Origin: JAICJC01 sp963709425
GTDB taxonomy: Bacteria > Actinomycetota > Thermoleophilia > Gaiellales > JAICJC01
Reading direction: 5' to 3'
Assembly (NCBI GenBank): GCA_963709425.1
Contig: CAVPWG010000001.1
Span: 434,001-498,000, forward strand
DNA length: 64,000 nt
Positions 33,279 to 42,011 of the stretch are shown here, one piece after another. Each line of letters starts with the position of its first letter. Within the stretch, counting starts at the first letter, position 1. The position numbers were made by a program, and so were the translations under genes. The notes beneath the pieces are model-generated. The model had not been told where the DNA came from. It worked only from the letters and a program-made list of their open reading frames with translations, and made no database searches.

Positions 33279-34343
33279 GTGACCTTCTCCTTCACGTACA
33301 GGGGCTTGGCGGCCACGCGCGCGGCGACCGGCCGCCCGCGCACGTCGATCTCGATCTCGGTGCCCTCGGCGGCGAGGTCCTCGGGGACGTAGCCCATCCC
33401 GATCCCGACCTCGAGCGACGGCGACATGGTGCCGCTGGTCACCTCTCCGGCGGGCAGGACGGCCATCCCCTGGCGGGGGATGCCTCGGCCTGACATCCGG
33501 AACGCGACCAGCCGGTCGAAGCCGCCCTGCTCGCGCTGGGCGCGGAGCGCCGGAGCGCCGACGAACTCCTTGCGGTCGAGCGCACAGACCCAGCCGAGGC
33601 CCGCCTCGAGCGCGGTGCGGCTCTGCGAGAGGTCGTTGCCGTAGAGCGGATAGCAGACCTCGAGCCGGAGCGTGTCGCGCGCACCAAGCCCGGCCGGGAC
33701 CGCCCCGGCGGCCAGGAGCTTGTCCCACAGGATCCCGACCTTGTCGGGCGCCACCATGATCTCGACGCCCGGCTCGCCGGTGTAGCCGGTACGGGCGACG
33801 ATGCCGAGGACGCCGCACACCTCGGCGCGGGTGAACTCGAACGGCTCGAGCCGGGGCAGCTCCACGAGGTCCAGCGCCGCCGGGCCCTGGAGCGCGAGCA
33901 TCGCCATGTCGGCCGAGCGGTCGTCGAGGACCGCGCCCTCGCGCGCGCGCGCCGGCAAGCCAGTCGCGGTCGGCGTCGAGCCGAGCCGCGTTCACCACGA
34001 GCAGCAGGTGGTCGTCGTCGAGCCGGTAGGCGATCAGGTCATCGATGGGACAGCCGTTCTCGTCCAGCAGGAGCGTGTACTGGGCCTGACCCAAGCCGAT
34101 CCGGCTCAGATCGTTCGAGAGCATCGTCTGGAGGTACTCGAGCGCAGCGGCGCCGCGCACCTCGAGTTGCCCCATGTGGCTCACGTCGAAGACGCCGGCG
34201 TGCTCGCGCACCGCGCGATGCTCGGGGATCACTCCTTCGTACTGGACCGGCATCTCCCAGCCCGCGAATGGAACCATCCGGGCCCCGGCTGCCAGGTGCC
34301 GGTCGTGGAGCGGTGTGCGGCGGAGGGCCTCGGACGCGTGCAT
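33275..34343 (-). CDS. gcvT: Aminomethyltransferase, GcvT (one apparent frameshift)
   Basis: 355 aa after correction. T-protein that releases ammonia and gives 5,10-methylene-THF. Conserved parts: FAGWEMPVQYEGVIPEHRAV, GVFDVSHMGQ, ARTGYTGEPGVEI, ARDTLRLEVCYPLYGNDL. One extra base in a GC-repeat at ~33950 (alternating GCGCGC) shifts the frame after DRDWLA. First gene of the gcvT-H-PA-PB-HAD operon; a TATAGACT-like -10 lies just upstream, leaving no room for a glycine riboswitch. Confidence 0.85.
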
Positions 34344-34390
34344 CCGGAGGCGCAGTCTATACACGCCTTCCCCGGAGGGCGCACGCTGCG

Positions 34391-34801
34391 TCACAGGGGG
34401 CGCGTGAACCGGCGCGGCGCCTCGTCGAACCCGAGCGCCCGATACATGGCGTGGGCGTCCGCGCGCGGCTCGGCGCTGGTCACCTCGACGAGGCTGCAGC
34501 CCCGTTCCCGACCCCAGCTCTCGAGCTCACCCACGAGGCTGCGACCGAGCCCACGCCCGCGGTACGACGGCGAGACCGCGATCGCCGCCAGCCGCAGCCG
34601 ACGCGACCCGTCGTGGAAGAACGGCACCACCGCGGCGCTCGCGAAGCCGCGCACCGCGCCGTCCAGCTCGACCACGATCACGCGCTCGTTCGAGGCGATC
34701 GCAGCGACCGCCGCGGCGGCTTCGGCCGCTGGCCGCTCGTAGCCCAGGTCGGCGATGAGGACGGCCAGCGCCGGGCCGTCCTCGGGCCGGGCATCGCGGA
34801 T
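34391..34801 (-). CDS. GNAT acetyltransferase (start unclear)
   Basis: About 137 aa of coherent coding sequence. Core: FHDGSRRLRLAAIAVSPSYRGRGLGRSLVGE, with the acetyl-CoA loop RGRGLG, then SLVEVTSAEPRADAHAMYRA. The N-terminal beta strand (IRDARPEDGPALAVLIADLG) is in frame, but the only in-frame standard start is GTG 34681, inside the domain. The first residues would begin near ATC 34801, right after the stop of the small membrane protein. A missing start or an indel is likely, as elsewhere here. Confidence 0.65.
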   Translation of the reverse strand: MRDARPEDGPALAVLIADLGYERPAAEAAAAVAAIASNERVIVVELDGAVRGFASAAVVPFFHDGSRRLRLAAIAVSPSYRGRGLGRSLVGELESWGRERGCSLVEVTSAEPRADAHAMYRALGFDEAPRRFTRPL

Positions 34802-34811
34802 CTGCGTCGCG

Positions 34812-34991
34812 CTACCCCGGGTGGATGGCCCGGCGACCGGCCCGAAGCGCGCCGAGGCCGAGCAGCACGACGAGCGCGATGCCGACGACGTACTCGAGCA
34901 GCCCGACCCCGTCGTGCGTCACGAGGGCGCGGCCGAGCGACAACGCGGCGGCGGCGAGCAGGAGAGCCCAGATGAGCGGACGGAGCTTCAT
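34812..34991 (-). CDS. Small membrane protein (59 aa)
   Basis: ATG 34991; two hydrophobic segments (LIWALLLAAAALSLGRALV and VVGIALVVLLGLGALRAG). No family recognised. Followed 10 bases later by the GNAT coding region, so probably cotranscribed with it. Confidence 0.55.
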   Translation of the reverse strand: MKLRPLIWALLLAAAALSLGRALVTHDGVGLLEYVVGIALVVLLGLGALRAGRRAIHPG

Positions 34992-35015
34992 TCGGTGATC
35001 TTACCGCCGCGGCAG

Positions 35016-35174
35016 GTGCCGGCGCGGACGTCCTCATGCGGCCAGTTCGACCCGGCGGCGACGCTCCGCCTCGTCGAGGAGGCCGGGCTCTCCGTGCTGT
35101 CACACGACGTCCGGGCGCAGCTCGAAGGCGGCCGGCCGGTCGAGTTCCTGTGGGTGCTCGCCCGGAAGGGCTGA
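35016..35174 (+). pseudogene. Remnant C-terminus of a SAM-dependent methyltransferase
   Basis: A 52-codon plus-strand frame whose last ~45 residues (AATLRLVEEAGLSVLSHDV, then RPVEFLWVLARKG) look like the C-terminal end of class I methyltransferases. The SAM-binding part is absent and upstream sequence is occupied by another gene on the opposite strand, so it is probably a decayed remnant. Ends 5 bp before the ftsZ stop (convergent). Confidence 0.45.
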
Positions 35175-35179
35175 GCGGG

Positions 35180-36286
35180 CTACTCCTCGCGCAGGAACGA
35201 CGGGATCTCGAGCGGATCCGTCGCCGGCGCCTCGAACTCGCCGGTGTCCTCCTGTTCGGCCGGCTTCGGGCGACGCAGGAACCCGCCCTCGCGCTGCTTG
35301 CTGGCGGCGGCGAAGACCGCGACCGGCCGCTCGCTCGAGCGGCGATCGAACCCGGTGGCGATGACGGTCACGCGCACCTGGTCGCCGAGGCTCTCGTCGA
35401 TCACGGCGCCGAAGATGATGTTGGCGTCCGCGTCGGAGGCGGAGCCGACGATCTCGGCCGCCTCGTTCACCTCGAAGAGACCGAGGTCGGGCCCGCCGGT
35501 GATGTTCAGGAGGATGCCGGTCGCGCCCTCGACGGACGCCTCGAGAAGCGGCGAGGAGATCGCCGCCTTGGCCGCCTCGGCGGCGCGGTTCTCACCACCG
35601 GCAACGCCGATGCCCATGAGCGCCGACCCCGCCTGGCGCATGATCGTGCGCACGTCGGCGAAGTCGAGGTTGATCAGCCCCGGCACGGTGATGAGGTCGG
35701 TGATGCCCTGAACGCCCTGGCGGAGGACGTCGTCGGCGATGCGGAACGCGTCGACGATCGACGTGCGCTTCTCGACGACCTGGAGCAGCCGGTCGTTCGG
35801 GATGATGATCAGCGTGTCGACCTTGTCGCGCAGCTGCTTGATCCCACCCTCGGCCTGGTCGGAGCGCTTGCGGCCCTCGAAGCCGAACGGCCGCGTGACG
35901 ACGCCCACGGTGAGCGCGCCGAGCTCGCGCGAGATCTCGGCGATGACGGGCGCGGCGCCCGTGCCGGTCCCGCCGCCCTTGCCGGCGGTGACGAACACCA
36001 TGTCGGCGCCCTTCAGCGCCTCCTTCAGCTCGTCGCGGCTCTCGGTCGCGGCCTCCTGCCCGATCGACGGGTCGGCGCCGGCGCCCAGGCCCCGGGTGAT
36101 CTTCGAGCCGATGTGGATCTTGACGTCGGCGTCGCACATGAGCAGCGCCTGGGCGTCGGTGTTGACGGCGATGAACTCGACGCCCTTCAGGCCGGCGTCG
36201 ACCATCCTGTTCACGGCGTTCGTGCCGCCGCCGCCGACTCCGACGACCTTGATGACTGCCAGGTAGTTTCCGCTCTGATCCCTCAT
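35180..36286 (-). CDS. ftsZ: Cell division GTPase FtsZ
   Basis: 368 aa tubulin homologue forming the Z-ring. The GTP-binding signature is KGGGTGTGAAPVIAEI; VVGVGGGGTNAVNRM near the N-terminus and DFADVRTIM (T7 loop region) are intact. The C-terminus ends in PLEIPSFLREE, a conserved tail that binds partner proteins. Last gene of the dcw cluster with its own strong promoter. Confidence 0.97.
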   Translation of the reverse strand: MRDQSGNYLAVIKVVGVGGGGTNAVNRMVDAGLKGVEFIAVNTDAQALLMCDADVKIHIGSKITRGLGAGADPSIGQEAATESRDELKEALKGADMVFVTAGKGGGTGTGAAPVIAEISRELGALTVGVVTRPFGFEGRKRSDQAEGGIKQLRDKVDTLIIIPNDRLLQVVEKRTSIVDAFRIADDVLRQGVQGITDLITVPGLINLDFADVRTIMRQAGSALMGIGVAGGENRAAEAAKAAISSPLLEASVEGATGILLNITGGPDLGLFEVNEAAEIVGSASDADANIIFGAVIDESLGDQVRVTVIATGFDRRSSERPVAVFAAASKQREGGFLRRPKPAEQEDTGEFEAPATDPLEIPSFLREE

Positions 36287-36397
36287 ATCGAGCTCCGCTC
36301 CTCGGGCTCACCCTCTACCTGAGGGTTGGATATCACGTTCCTGCGTGGCGCCGAACTCGGGCATGCGCGGCCCGGTCAGCGGAAAACACGCGATCCG

Positions 36398-36426
36398 AGA
36401 GTACCCGCCTCTACCCTCTCTGTCAA
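36398..36426 (-). promoter_or_regulatory. Strong promoter of ftsZ
   Basis: TTGACA (36426-36421) and TACTCT (36403-36398) with exactly 17 bp between them, reading toward ftsZ, about 110 bp upstream of its start. Best sigma-A-like promoter in the window; allows ftsZ expression independent of the upstream cluster. Confidence 0.8.
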
Positions 36427-36456
36427 GCGGAGCGTGAGAAGAGGCGACCATAACTC

Positions 36457-37260
36457 TCATGTCGAGGTTGAGTGTTTGTATCCCAGCGCCGGCCGGCCGG
36501 GTACCGAGACGTCGACGTAGGCGAGCGCCGATCGGGTGGCGGACTGCATCGACCTGAGCACGCGAACCGCGACCCGCAGCTTGAGATCGAGCTGCGCGGT
36601 CGACCCGAGTCTGACCTGGAGCCCGCGGCCGATCACCGCGGTGATGCCGGCGTCGCCGGTCATGACCTTGTGGATGTGGCCAACCCGGTGCGTGAAGGCG
36701 TGCGGTACCGCGCGCAGCACCTCGAGGGCGGGCACGATCCCGCCCGCAGGCACATGTGCCCCGGGCGTGAGGGCGAGCCCCTGGGCGACCCGGATCACCG
36801 GCAGACGGCTCTTCGCGGAGACCTCGGTGGAGAGCACGCGCCCGTCGCTCGAGACCAGGTACGCCGACTTCCCGGAGCGGACGGCCGCGGCCGGCCGGTA
36901 CGTCGTGATCTGGATGGCGAGGGTGTGGGGGAACGTGCGGTCGACACTGGCTGTCCGCACGTAGGGCAGCTGCTCGACCGCTCGCTCGATCGCGCCCGGG
37001 TCGACCTGGAGGAGGCTGCGTCCCCCGACGGCGTGGATGGCCGCCTGTCGCACCTCGGCGCCGAGGAGCGTGCCGCCTCCTGAGACCGAGACGCCCGACA
37101 CGGCGAACGTGCTCGAGTTCGCGAGCACCCAGTAGCCGCCCGGCGCGATCACGATGACGACCGCCAGACACAGGAGTACGAGCCTGCGCCTCCCCTCCGC
37201 CTTCTTGAGCGCCCGCCGGCGCAGGAGCAGCGCTCGGTCGACATTGGCAGCAAATGCCAT
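36457..37260 (-). CDS. ftsQ: Cell division protein FtsQ/DivIB
   Basis: 267 aa. Short basic cytoplasmic part (LLLRRRALKKAEGRRR), one transmembrane helix (LVLLCLAVVIVIAPGGYWVL), then a POTRA domain (FAVSGVSVSGGGTLLGAEVR, SLLQVDPGAIERAVEQLPYV) and a beta domain. FtsQ links early and late divisome proteins (FtsB/FtsL). Position between murB and ftsZ is the expected one. Confidence 0.92.
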   Translation of the reverse strand: MAFAANVDRALLLRRRALKKAEGRRRLVLLCLAVVIVIAPGGYWVLANSSTFAVSGVSVSGGGTLLGAEVRQAAIHAVGGRSLLQVDPGAIERAVEQLPYVRTASVDRTFPHTLAIQITTYRPAAAVRSGKSAYLVSSDGRVLSTEVSAKSRLPVIRVAQGLALTPGAHVPAGGIVPALEVLRAVPHAFTHRVGHIHKVMTGDAGITAVIGRGLQVRLGSTAQLDLKLRVAVRVLRSMQSATRSALAYVDVSVPGRPALGYKHSTST

Positions 37261-37298
37261 GCCGGGGACTTCGGCAGCGGCCCTGTCGATCCTCCCCC

Positions 37299-37493
37299 TT
37301 ACCGGGCAGGGACGCCGGGCACCGCGAACGGCGTGGGCGTGCCGCAGTAGGCGTTGTGCGACGCCACGGTGATCTGGTGCTCGAGGAAGCGCACCACGTC
37401 GGCGTGCTCAGGGCGGTCGCGGAGCGCGTCGGCGGCCGCGCGAAGCTCGGCCTCCCAGGCCAGCCAGCCGGTCCGCTGAGCGTCGTCGGTCAT
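37299..37493 (-). CDS. Small hypothetical protein between murB and ftsQ
   Basis: 64 aa (start TDDAQRTGWLAWEAELRAAA). ATG 37493 lies 9 bases after the murB stop. Mostly helical, one Cys, no membrane segment. Not recognised; its location inside the dcw cluster suggests a role in division or wall synthesis. Confidence 0.6.
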   Translation of the reverse strand: MTDDAQRTGWLAWEAELRAAADALRDRPEHADVVRFLEHQITVASHNAYCGTPTPFAVPGVPAR

Positions 37494-37502
37494 GAGCGCA
37501 AT

Positions 37503-38403
37503 CTAGACGTCGAGCCCGATCGGCCCGAGCATCTGCACCTCATGTTCCAGCTCCACCCCACGCTCGTGGGCGCGGCGGCGGGCCTCACGCATGAGCGCGA
37601 TCACGTCGGCCGACCGGGCGCCGTCGTGGTTCTCGATGAAGTTCGCGTGCACGGGCGAGATTCGGGCGCCGCCGACGGCGTACCCCTTGAGGCCGCACTC
37701 CTCGAGCAGGCGCCCGGCCGTGCGGCTCGCCGTCGGGGTTCTTCCAGACCGAGCCGAACGTCCGCACCTTGGCGGGCTGCGCCTCCCTGCGCCGCCGCTG
37801 CATCTCGGCCACGGTCTGGCGGATCCGGGCGGGGTCGCCGGGTCGCAGCTCGAGCACGGCCTCTGCGACCACCTCTCCGGCGCCGATCGTCGACCGCCGG
37901 TAGCTCATGCCGAGCTCGTCGGGCCCGCCGCGGCGCCGCCCGGCCGACCCCATCACGAGCGCGTCGGCCAGCACGTCTCGGATCTCGCCGCCGTAGGCGC
38001 CGGCGTTCATGCGCACCGCGCCCCCGGCCGTGCCGGGGATGGCGCACCCGAACTCGATTCCCGACAGGCCCCAGCCGGTCGCCCGCTTCACGATCGCGGC
38101 CAGCGAGGCGCCTCCACCGCAGACGACGCGCTCGCCGTCGCGCTCGATCCGAGCGAGCTCGCCGGCCAGCCGGATCACGACGCCGTCGTAGCCCTCGTCG
38201 GCAACGAGCAGGTTCGACCCCAGCCCGATCACGGCGATCTCGAGGCCCGCATCCGCCGCCCAGGCGAGCACCTCGCCCAGCTCGGCGACGGTCGTCGGTC
38301 GCGCAAACCATCGTGCCGGCCCGCCGGTGCCGACCGTCGTCAGCCGGGCGGTGGGGTAGTCGGCCCGGACCGCCGCGGGCACGTGTGGTGCCGGCGGCCT
38401 CAC
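37503..38403 (-). CDS. murB: UDP-N-acetylenolpyruvoylglucosamine reductase MurB (one apparent frameshift)
   Basis: 299 aa after correction. FAD enzyme making UDP-MurNAc. Motifs: TTVGTGGPARWF, GLGSNLLVADEGYDG, GCAIPGTAGGAVRMNAGAYGG, MSYRRSTI (active-site Tyr region) and KVRTFGSVWKNPDG with the Ser acid. One extra base at ~37721 (CCGCACGG) shifts the last ~75 codons. GTG 38403 overlaps the murC stop (GTGA). Confidence 0.88.
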
Positions 38404-39746
38404 CCGAGCAGCAGGTCGCCCACGCGGCGCACGTCGCCCGCGCCGACGGTGAGGATCATGTCCCCCGCGCGCACGCGTGCACGAAGGTAGTCGGCCGCCT
38501 CCTCCAGCGAGGGCTCGTAGGCGAGCGGCATGCCCGGCCGCCGCTCCGCCAGGGCGTCGACCACGAGCTTCGCCGTCACCCCCTCGACGGGCTGCTCGCG
38601 CGCGGGGTAGATCTCGGTGACGACGGCCTCGTCCGCGGCGGCCAGCGCCTCGCCCAACCGATCCGCGAGCGCGGCGGTGCGCGAGTAGAGGTGCGGCTGG
38701 AAGCAGACGACGACGCGCGCCGGCGACTGGGCGCGCGCGGCGTCGATCGCAGCGGCGACCTCGGTCGGGTGATGTGCGTAGTCGTCGACGATCTCGGCGC
38801 CGGCGACCGACCCGCGCCGCTCGAACCGGCGGCCCGCACCGTCGAAGTCGCGCAGCGCATCCGCCGCATCCGCCGGGCTCGTGCCGGCGGCGACGAGCGC
38901 CGCCACGGCACCCGCGGCGTTCTGGGCGTTGTGGCGTCCGGGCAGCTTGAGCTCCACGCGGACGGGCGGCGCCGACGGCACACGCAGCCAGAACCGCGAT
39001 CCCCCGCCGCTCCCCTCGAACGCGGCGATCCGCCAGTCGGCCCGCTCGTCGAACCCGAACCAGGCGCGGGACGCAACCGCGTCGAGGTCGACGCCGTCGC
39101 CCAGAAGCACAACGCCGTCCGCCGCGACGCTCGCCACCCATTCGGCGAAGAGCCTGCGCAGCGCTTCCTCCGACTCGAACCGGGCATGGTGGTCGAGCTC
39201 GATGTTGGTGACGAGCGCGATCTGCGGCCGAAGCAGCGAGCACGATCCGTCGGACTCGTCGGCCTCCGCGACGAGCATCTCGCCCCCGCCCGGGCCCGCG
39301 TTTCCTCCCAGCTGCGGCACGTCGCCTCCGACCAGCCAGGTGGGGTCGAGCCCCAGGCGTGTCGCAGCGTAGGCGATCATCGCCGTGGTCGTCGTCTTGC
39401 CGTGGGCGCCGCCGATGCAGATCGACCGCCGCGCCGCGACGACCTCGGCCAGAAGCTCCGCGCGGTGGATGACCGGGAGCCCGCGAAAACGCGCCTCCAG
39501 CACCTCGTCCTCGTCCGCCGGGACGGCCGACGAGACAACGACATCCATCCCGTCCTCGAGGTGGGCGCGGTCGTGCCCGATCGCGACCTGCATCCCGAAC
39601 CGCTCCAGCCGGCGGGTGTACGCGGACTCGGCCGTGTCGCAGCCGTCGACGTCGGCCCCCCACGCGTAGGCGATGGCCGCGAGCGCCGACATGCCCGCAC
39701 CGCCGATCCCGACCATGTGCAGGCGGCGGTCGGCGAAGCTCGTCAC
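38400..39746 (-). CDS. murC: UDP-N-acetylmuramate--L-alanine ligase
   Basis: 448 aa Mur ligase. HMVGIGGAGMSALAAIAYAWG is the N-terminal nucleotide fold; P-loop GGAHGKTTTTAMI; EADESDGSCSLLRP; NIELDHHARF; KLPGRHNAQNA; VDDYAHHPTEV. GTG 39746 overlaps the murG stop (GTGA). Adds L-Ala to UDP-MurNAc. Confidence 0.96.
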   Translation of the reverse strand: MTSFADRRLHMVGIGGAGMSALAAIAYAWGADVDGCDTAESAYTRRLERFGMQVAIGHDRAHLEDGMDVVVSSAVPADEDEVLEARFRGLPVIHRAELLAEVVAARRSICIGGAHGKTTTTAMIAYAATRLGLDPTWLVGGDVPQLGGNAGPGGGEMLVAEADESDGSCSLLRPQIALVTNIELDHHARFESEEALRRLFAEWVASVAADGVVLLGDGVDLDAVASRAWFGFDERADWRIAAFEGSGGGSRFWLRVPSAPPVRVELKLPGRHNAQNAAGAVAALVAAGTSPADAADALRDFDGAGRRFERRGSVAGAEIVDDYAHHPTEVAAAIDAARAQSPARVVVCFQPHLYSRTAALADRLGEALAAADEAVVTEIYPAREQPVEGVTAKLVVDALAERRPGMPLAYEPSLEEAADYLRARVRAGDMILTVGAGDVRRVGDLLLG

Positions 39747-40837
39747 AGCGCGAGCTCCAGGAGCGTTGTCGCGATCCGCTCGGCGGCGTCCGGGCGGGCC
39801 AGCCGGCGGGCCGCCTCCGACATCGCCGCCAGCCGGGACGGCTCGGCCAGGAGCTGCCGCACCTCGGAGTCGAGCCGGGCGGCGGTGAGCTCGGCGTCCT
39901 CGATGACGATCGCGGCCGAGTCGGCGAAGTGCGCGGCGTTCATGCTCTGGTGGTCGGCGGTCACGTTCGGGGAGGGTACGAGCACCGCCGGCTTCCCTGC
40001 GGCGGCGATCTCGAACACCGAGCCGCCGGCCCGCGAGACGACGATGTCGGCCGCCGCGAGGAGCGGGCCGAGCGCCGACGTCCACGCCAGCACGCGGTAG
40101 TGCGGCGCGGCCCGGCCGGAGTACTGCGTGAACTCCCGCTCGCCGGTGATGTGGACGACCGTGAACCCTGGATCGGGGTCCGCCCACACGGCCGCGGCCG
40201 ACCGGTTGATGGTGGTCGAGCCGAGGCTGCCGCCGAACACGAGCACGACCGGGCGATCCGCCGGAAGGTCGAACTCGCGCCGGCCCTCGTCGGCGCTCCC
40301 TTCGACCACGGACCGCGGCACGGGCCGGCCGGTCACCTGATAGCGGGGCGGGTCCTTGCCCGGGATCGGGAACGCCAGGAACACGCGACGGGCGAACGGC
40401 GCACCGAGGCGGTTGGCGAGACCCAGGTGCGCGTCGACCTCGAGGAGCGCCGCCGGGATCCGCAGCAAGCCTGCAGCGGCGAGCATCGGCCCCGCGACGT
40501 AGCCGCCGCCCCCGAAGACGACGTCCGGACGCACCTCGCGCAGGATCCGGGTGCATCGAGCGGGCGCGAGGCTCGCGAGGCCGAGACCGCGGACGAGCGC
40601 GGGCGACGGTTTCCTCGGGAGGCCCGAGACCGGGAAGGTGTGCAGCGCGTACCCGGCGGCCGGGACGAGCCGCGCCTCGATCCGGTCGGCCGTGCCGGCG
40701 AAGGCGACCGCTGCGCCTCTAGCCGTGAGCTCGGCGGCCACCGCCAGCGACGGCACGACGTGGCCCGCGGTTCCGCCGGCGGCTATCAGCACCGTTGTTC
40801 GCCGGTCGGGATCGCGGGCGGGGTTCTTTGGTGGCAT
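39743..40837 (-). CDS. murG: Lipid II synthase MurG (GlcNAc transferase)
   Basis: 364 aa GT28 glycosyltransferase. IAAGGTAGHVVPSLAVA (N-terminal G-loop), FGGSLGSTTINRS, SRAGGSVFEIAAAGKPAVLVPSPNV donor site. The true start may be GTG near 40798 (VLIAAGGTAG), since the annotated N-terminus overlaps the ftsW frame by ~118 bp. Makes lipid II from lipid I at the membrane. Confidence 0.94.
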   Translation of the reverse strand: MPPKNPARDPDRRTTVLIAAGGTAGHVVPSLAVAAELTARGAAVAFAGTADRIEARLVPAAGYALHTFPVSGLPRKPSPALVRGLGLASLAPARCTRILREVRPDVVFGGGGYVAGPMLAAAGLLRIPAALLEVDAHLGLANRLGAPFARRVFLAFPIPGKDPPRYQVTGRPVPRSVVEGSADEGRREFDLPADRPVVLVFGGSLGSTTINRSAAAVWADPDPGFTVVHITGEREFTQYSGRAAPHYRVLAWTSALGPLLAAADIVVSRAGGSVFEIAAAGKPAVLVPSPNVTADHQSMNAAHFADSAAIVIEDAELTAARLDSEVRQLLAEPSRLAAMSEAARRLARPDAAERIATTLLELAL

Positions 40838-42011
40838 CCGGGGTGGAGACGGTCGCGCGGACGGGGCGGCGTTCGGCCTGGGCCACGTTGAGGAGGGTGC
40901 CGGAGAGGGTCATGAAGACGACCAGGCTCGAGCCGCCTGAGCTTATCAGCGGCAGCGGGACGCCCGTCAGCGGGAGGAAGCCCAGCACGGCCCCGAGGTT
41001 CACGACGGCCTGGCCGGTGACGAGGCAGGTCACGCCGGCCGCGAGCAGCTTCGCGAACGGGTCGCGGGCCCGGAGCGCGATCCGGAAGCCGAGCACCGCA
41101 AAGCCCGCGAACGCCAGCGCCGTCACCAGGATGCCGACGAGGCCGAGCTCCTCGCCGATCACCGCCGCGATCATGTCCGACGGTGATTCGGGGAGGTAGA
41201 AGATCTTCTGTGTGCCCTGGCCGAGTCCCTTGCCCCAGATCCCGCCCGAGCCGAGGGCGATCAGCGCCTGGGCGTTCTGGTAGCCGCTGCCGCCGGCGTC
41301 GTGGAACGGGTGCATGAAGGCCAGGAGGCGGGCGTGCATGTAGGCGTTCTGCGAGATCACGAAGGCCGCTCCCGTCCCGAGCACGGCGAACGTCCCCGCG
41401 AGCAGCCGAAGCGGCGTCCCGGCGACGATCAGCATGCCGGTGATCGTGATCGCGATCGCGATCGTCGTCCCCAGATCGGGCTCGAGCGCGACGAGACCGC
41501 AGATCAGGAGCGCGACGACGCCGATCGGGTTCGCGAGCTCCTTCACGGTGCGGGGCGGCCGCTTGCGCGCCGCGAGGACGGCGGCCGTGAAGACGACGAC
41601 GGCAAGCTTCGCGAACTCGGACGCCTGCACGGTGATCGGCCCGGCGGCGATCCAGCGCTCGGCGCCGTTCGCGCGGATGCCGATCCCCGGGACCTTCACG
41701 AGGATCAGCCCGATGAGGGCGGCCAGCAGCAGGAACGGGCCTGCGATCCGGAGGCGGCGGTAGGACATGCGCGCCGCGCCGGCCATGCACGCCACCCCGG
41801 CCAGCGCGTAGCTCCCCTGACGCACGAGCGGCCCGAGCGGGTCGTGGCCCTGCACGACGGCGACGCCACTCGACGCGCTGTACACCATGATGAGCCCGAA
41901 CGCGACCAGGCCGAGGGTGAGGAGCAGCAGCAGGTGGTATTCGACGTAGGCCGGCGGCGTCGTCCGGCGCGGGGGCCGGCGCCGCGGCGCGGGAGGCGGA
42001 TCAGGCGGCAC
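40719..42011 (-). CDS. ftsW: Lipid II polymerase / division protein FtsW
   Basis: 430 aa SEDS protein with ~10 helices. MVYSASSGVAV, RANGAERWIAAGPITVQASEFAKLA with the catalytic-area Glu, and PLPLISSGGSSLV near the C-terminus are diagnostic. GTG 42011 overlaps the murD end. The last ~40 residues are Arg-rich and run into the start of murG, so the true stop could be affected by an indel. Polymerises glycan strands at the septum with FtsI. Confidence 0.93.
   Translation of the reverse strand: MPPDPPPAPRRRPPRRTTPPAYVEYHLLLLLTLGLVAFGLIMVYSASSGVAVVQGHDPLGPLVRQGSYALAGVACMAGAARMSYRRLRIAGPFLLLAALIGLILVKVPGIGIRANGAERWIAAGPITVQASEFAKLAVVVFTAAVLAARKRPPRTVKELANPIGVVALLICGLVALEPDLGTTIAIAITITGMLIVAGTPLRLLAGTFAVLGTGAAFVISQNAYMHARLLAFMHPFHDAGGSGYQNAQALIALGSGGIWGKGLGQGTQKIFYLPESPSDMIAAVIGEELGLVGILVTALAFAGFAVLGFRIALRARDPFAKLLAAGVTCLVTGQAVVNLGAVLGFLPLTGVPLPLISSGGSSLVVFMTLSGTLLNVAQAERRPVRATVSTPDATKEPRPRSRPANNGADSRRRNRGPRRAVAGGGRRAHG

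Noticed and set aside
34344..34390. Glycine riboswitch before gcvT
   Set aside because: Fewer than 50 bases lie between the upstream stop and gcvT, too short for the aptamer.
37254..40100. 948-codon plus-strand frame opposite murB/murC/murG
   Set aside because: Antisense of essential mur genes; low-complexity Arg/Ala/Pro translation without any motif.
40719..40837. Overlap of ftsW and murG as a frameshift
   Set aside because: Both ends are plausible; a later murG start (near 40798) or a long FtsW tail explains it, so no indel was called.
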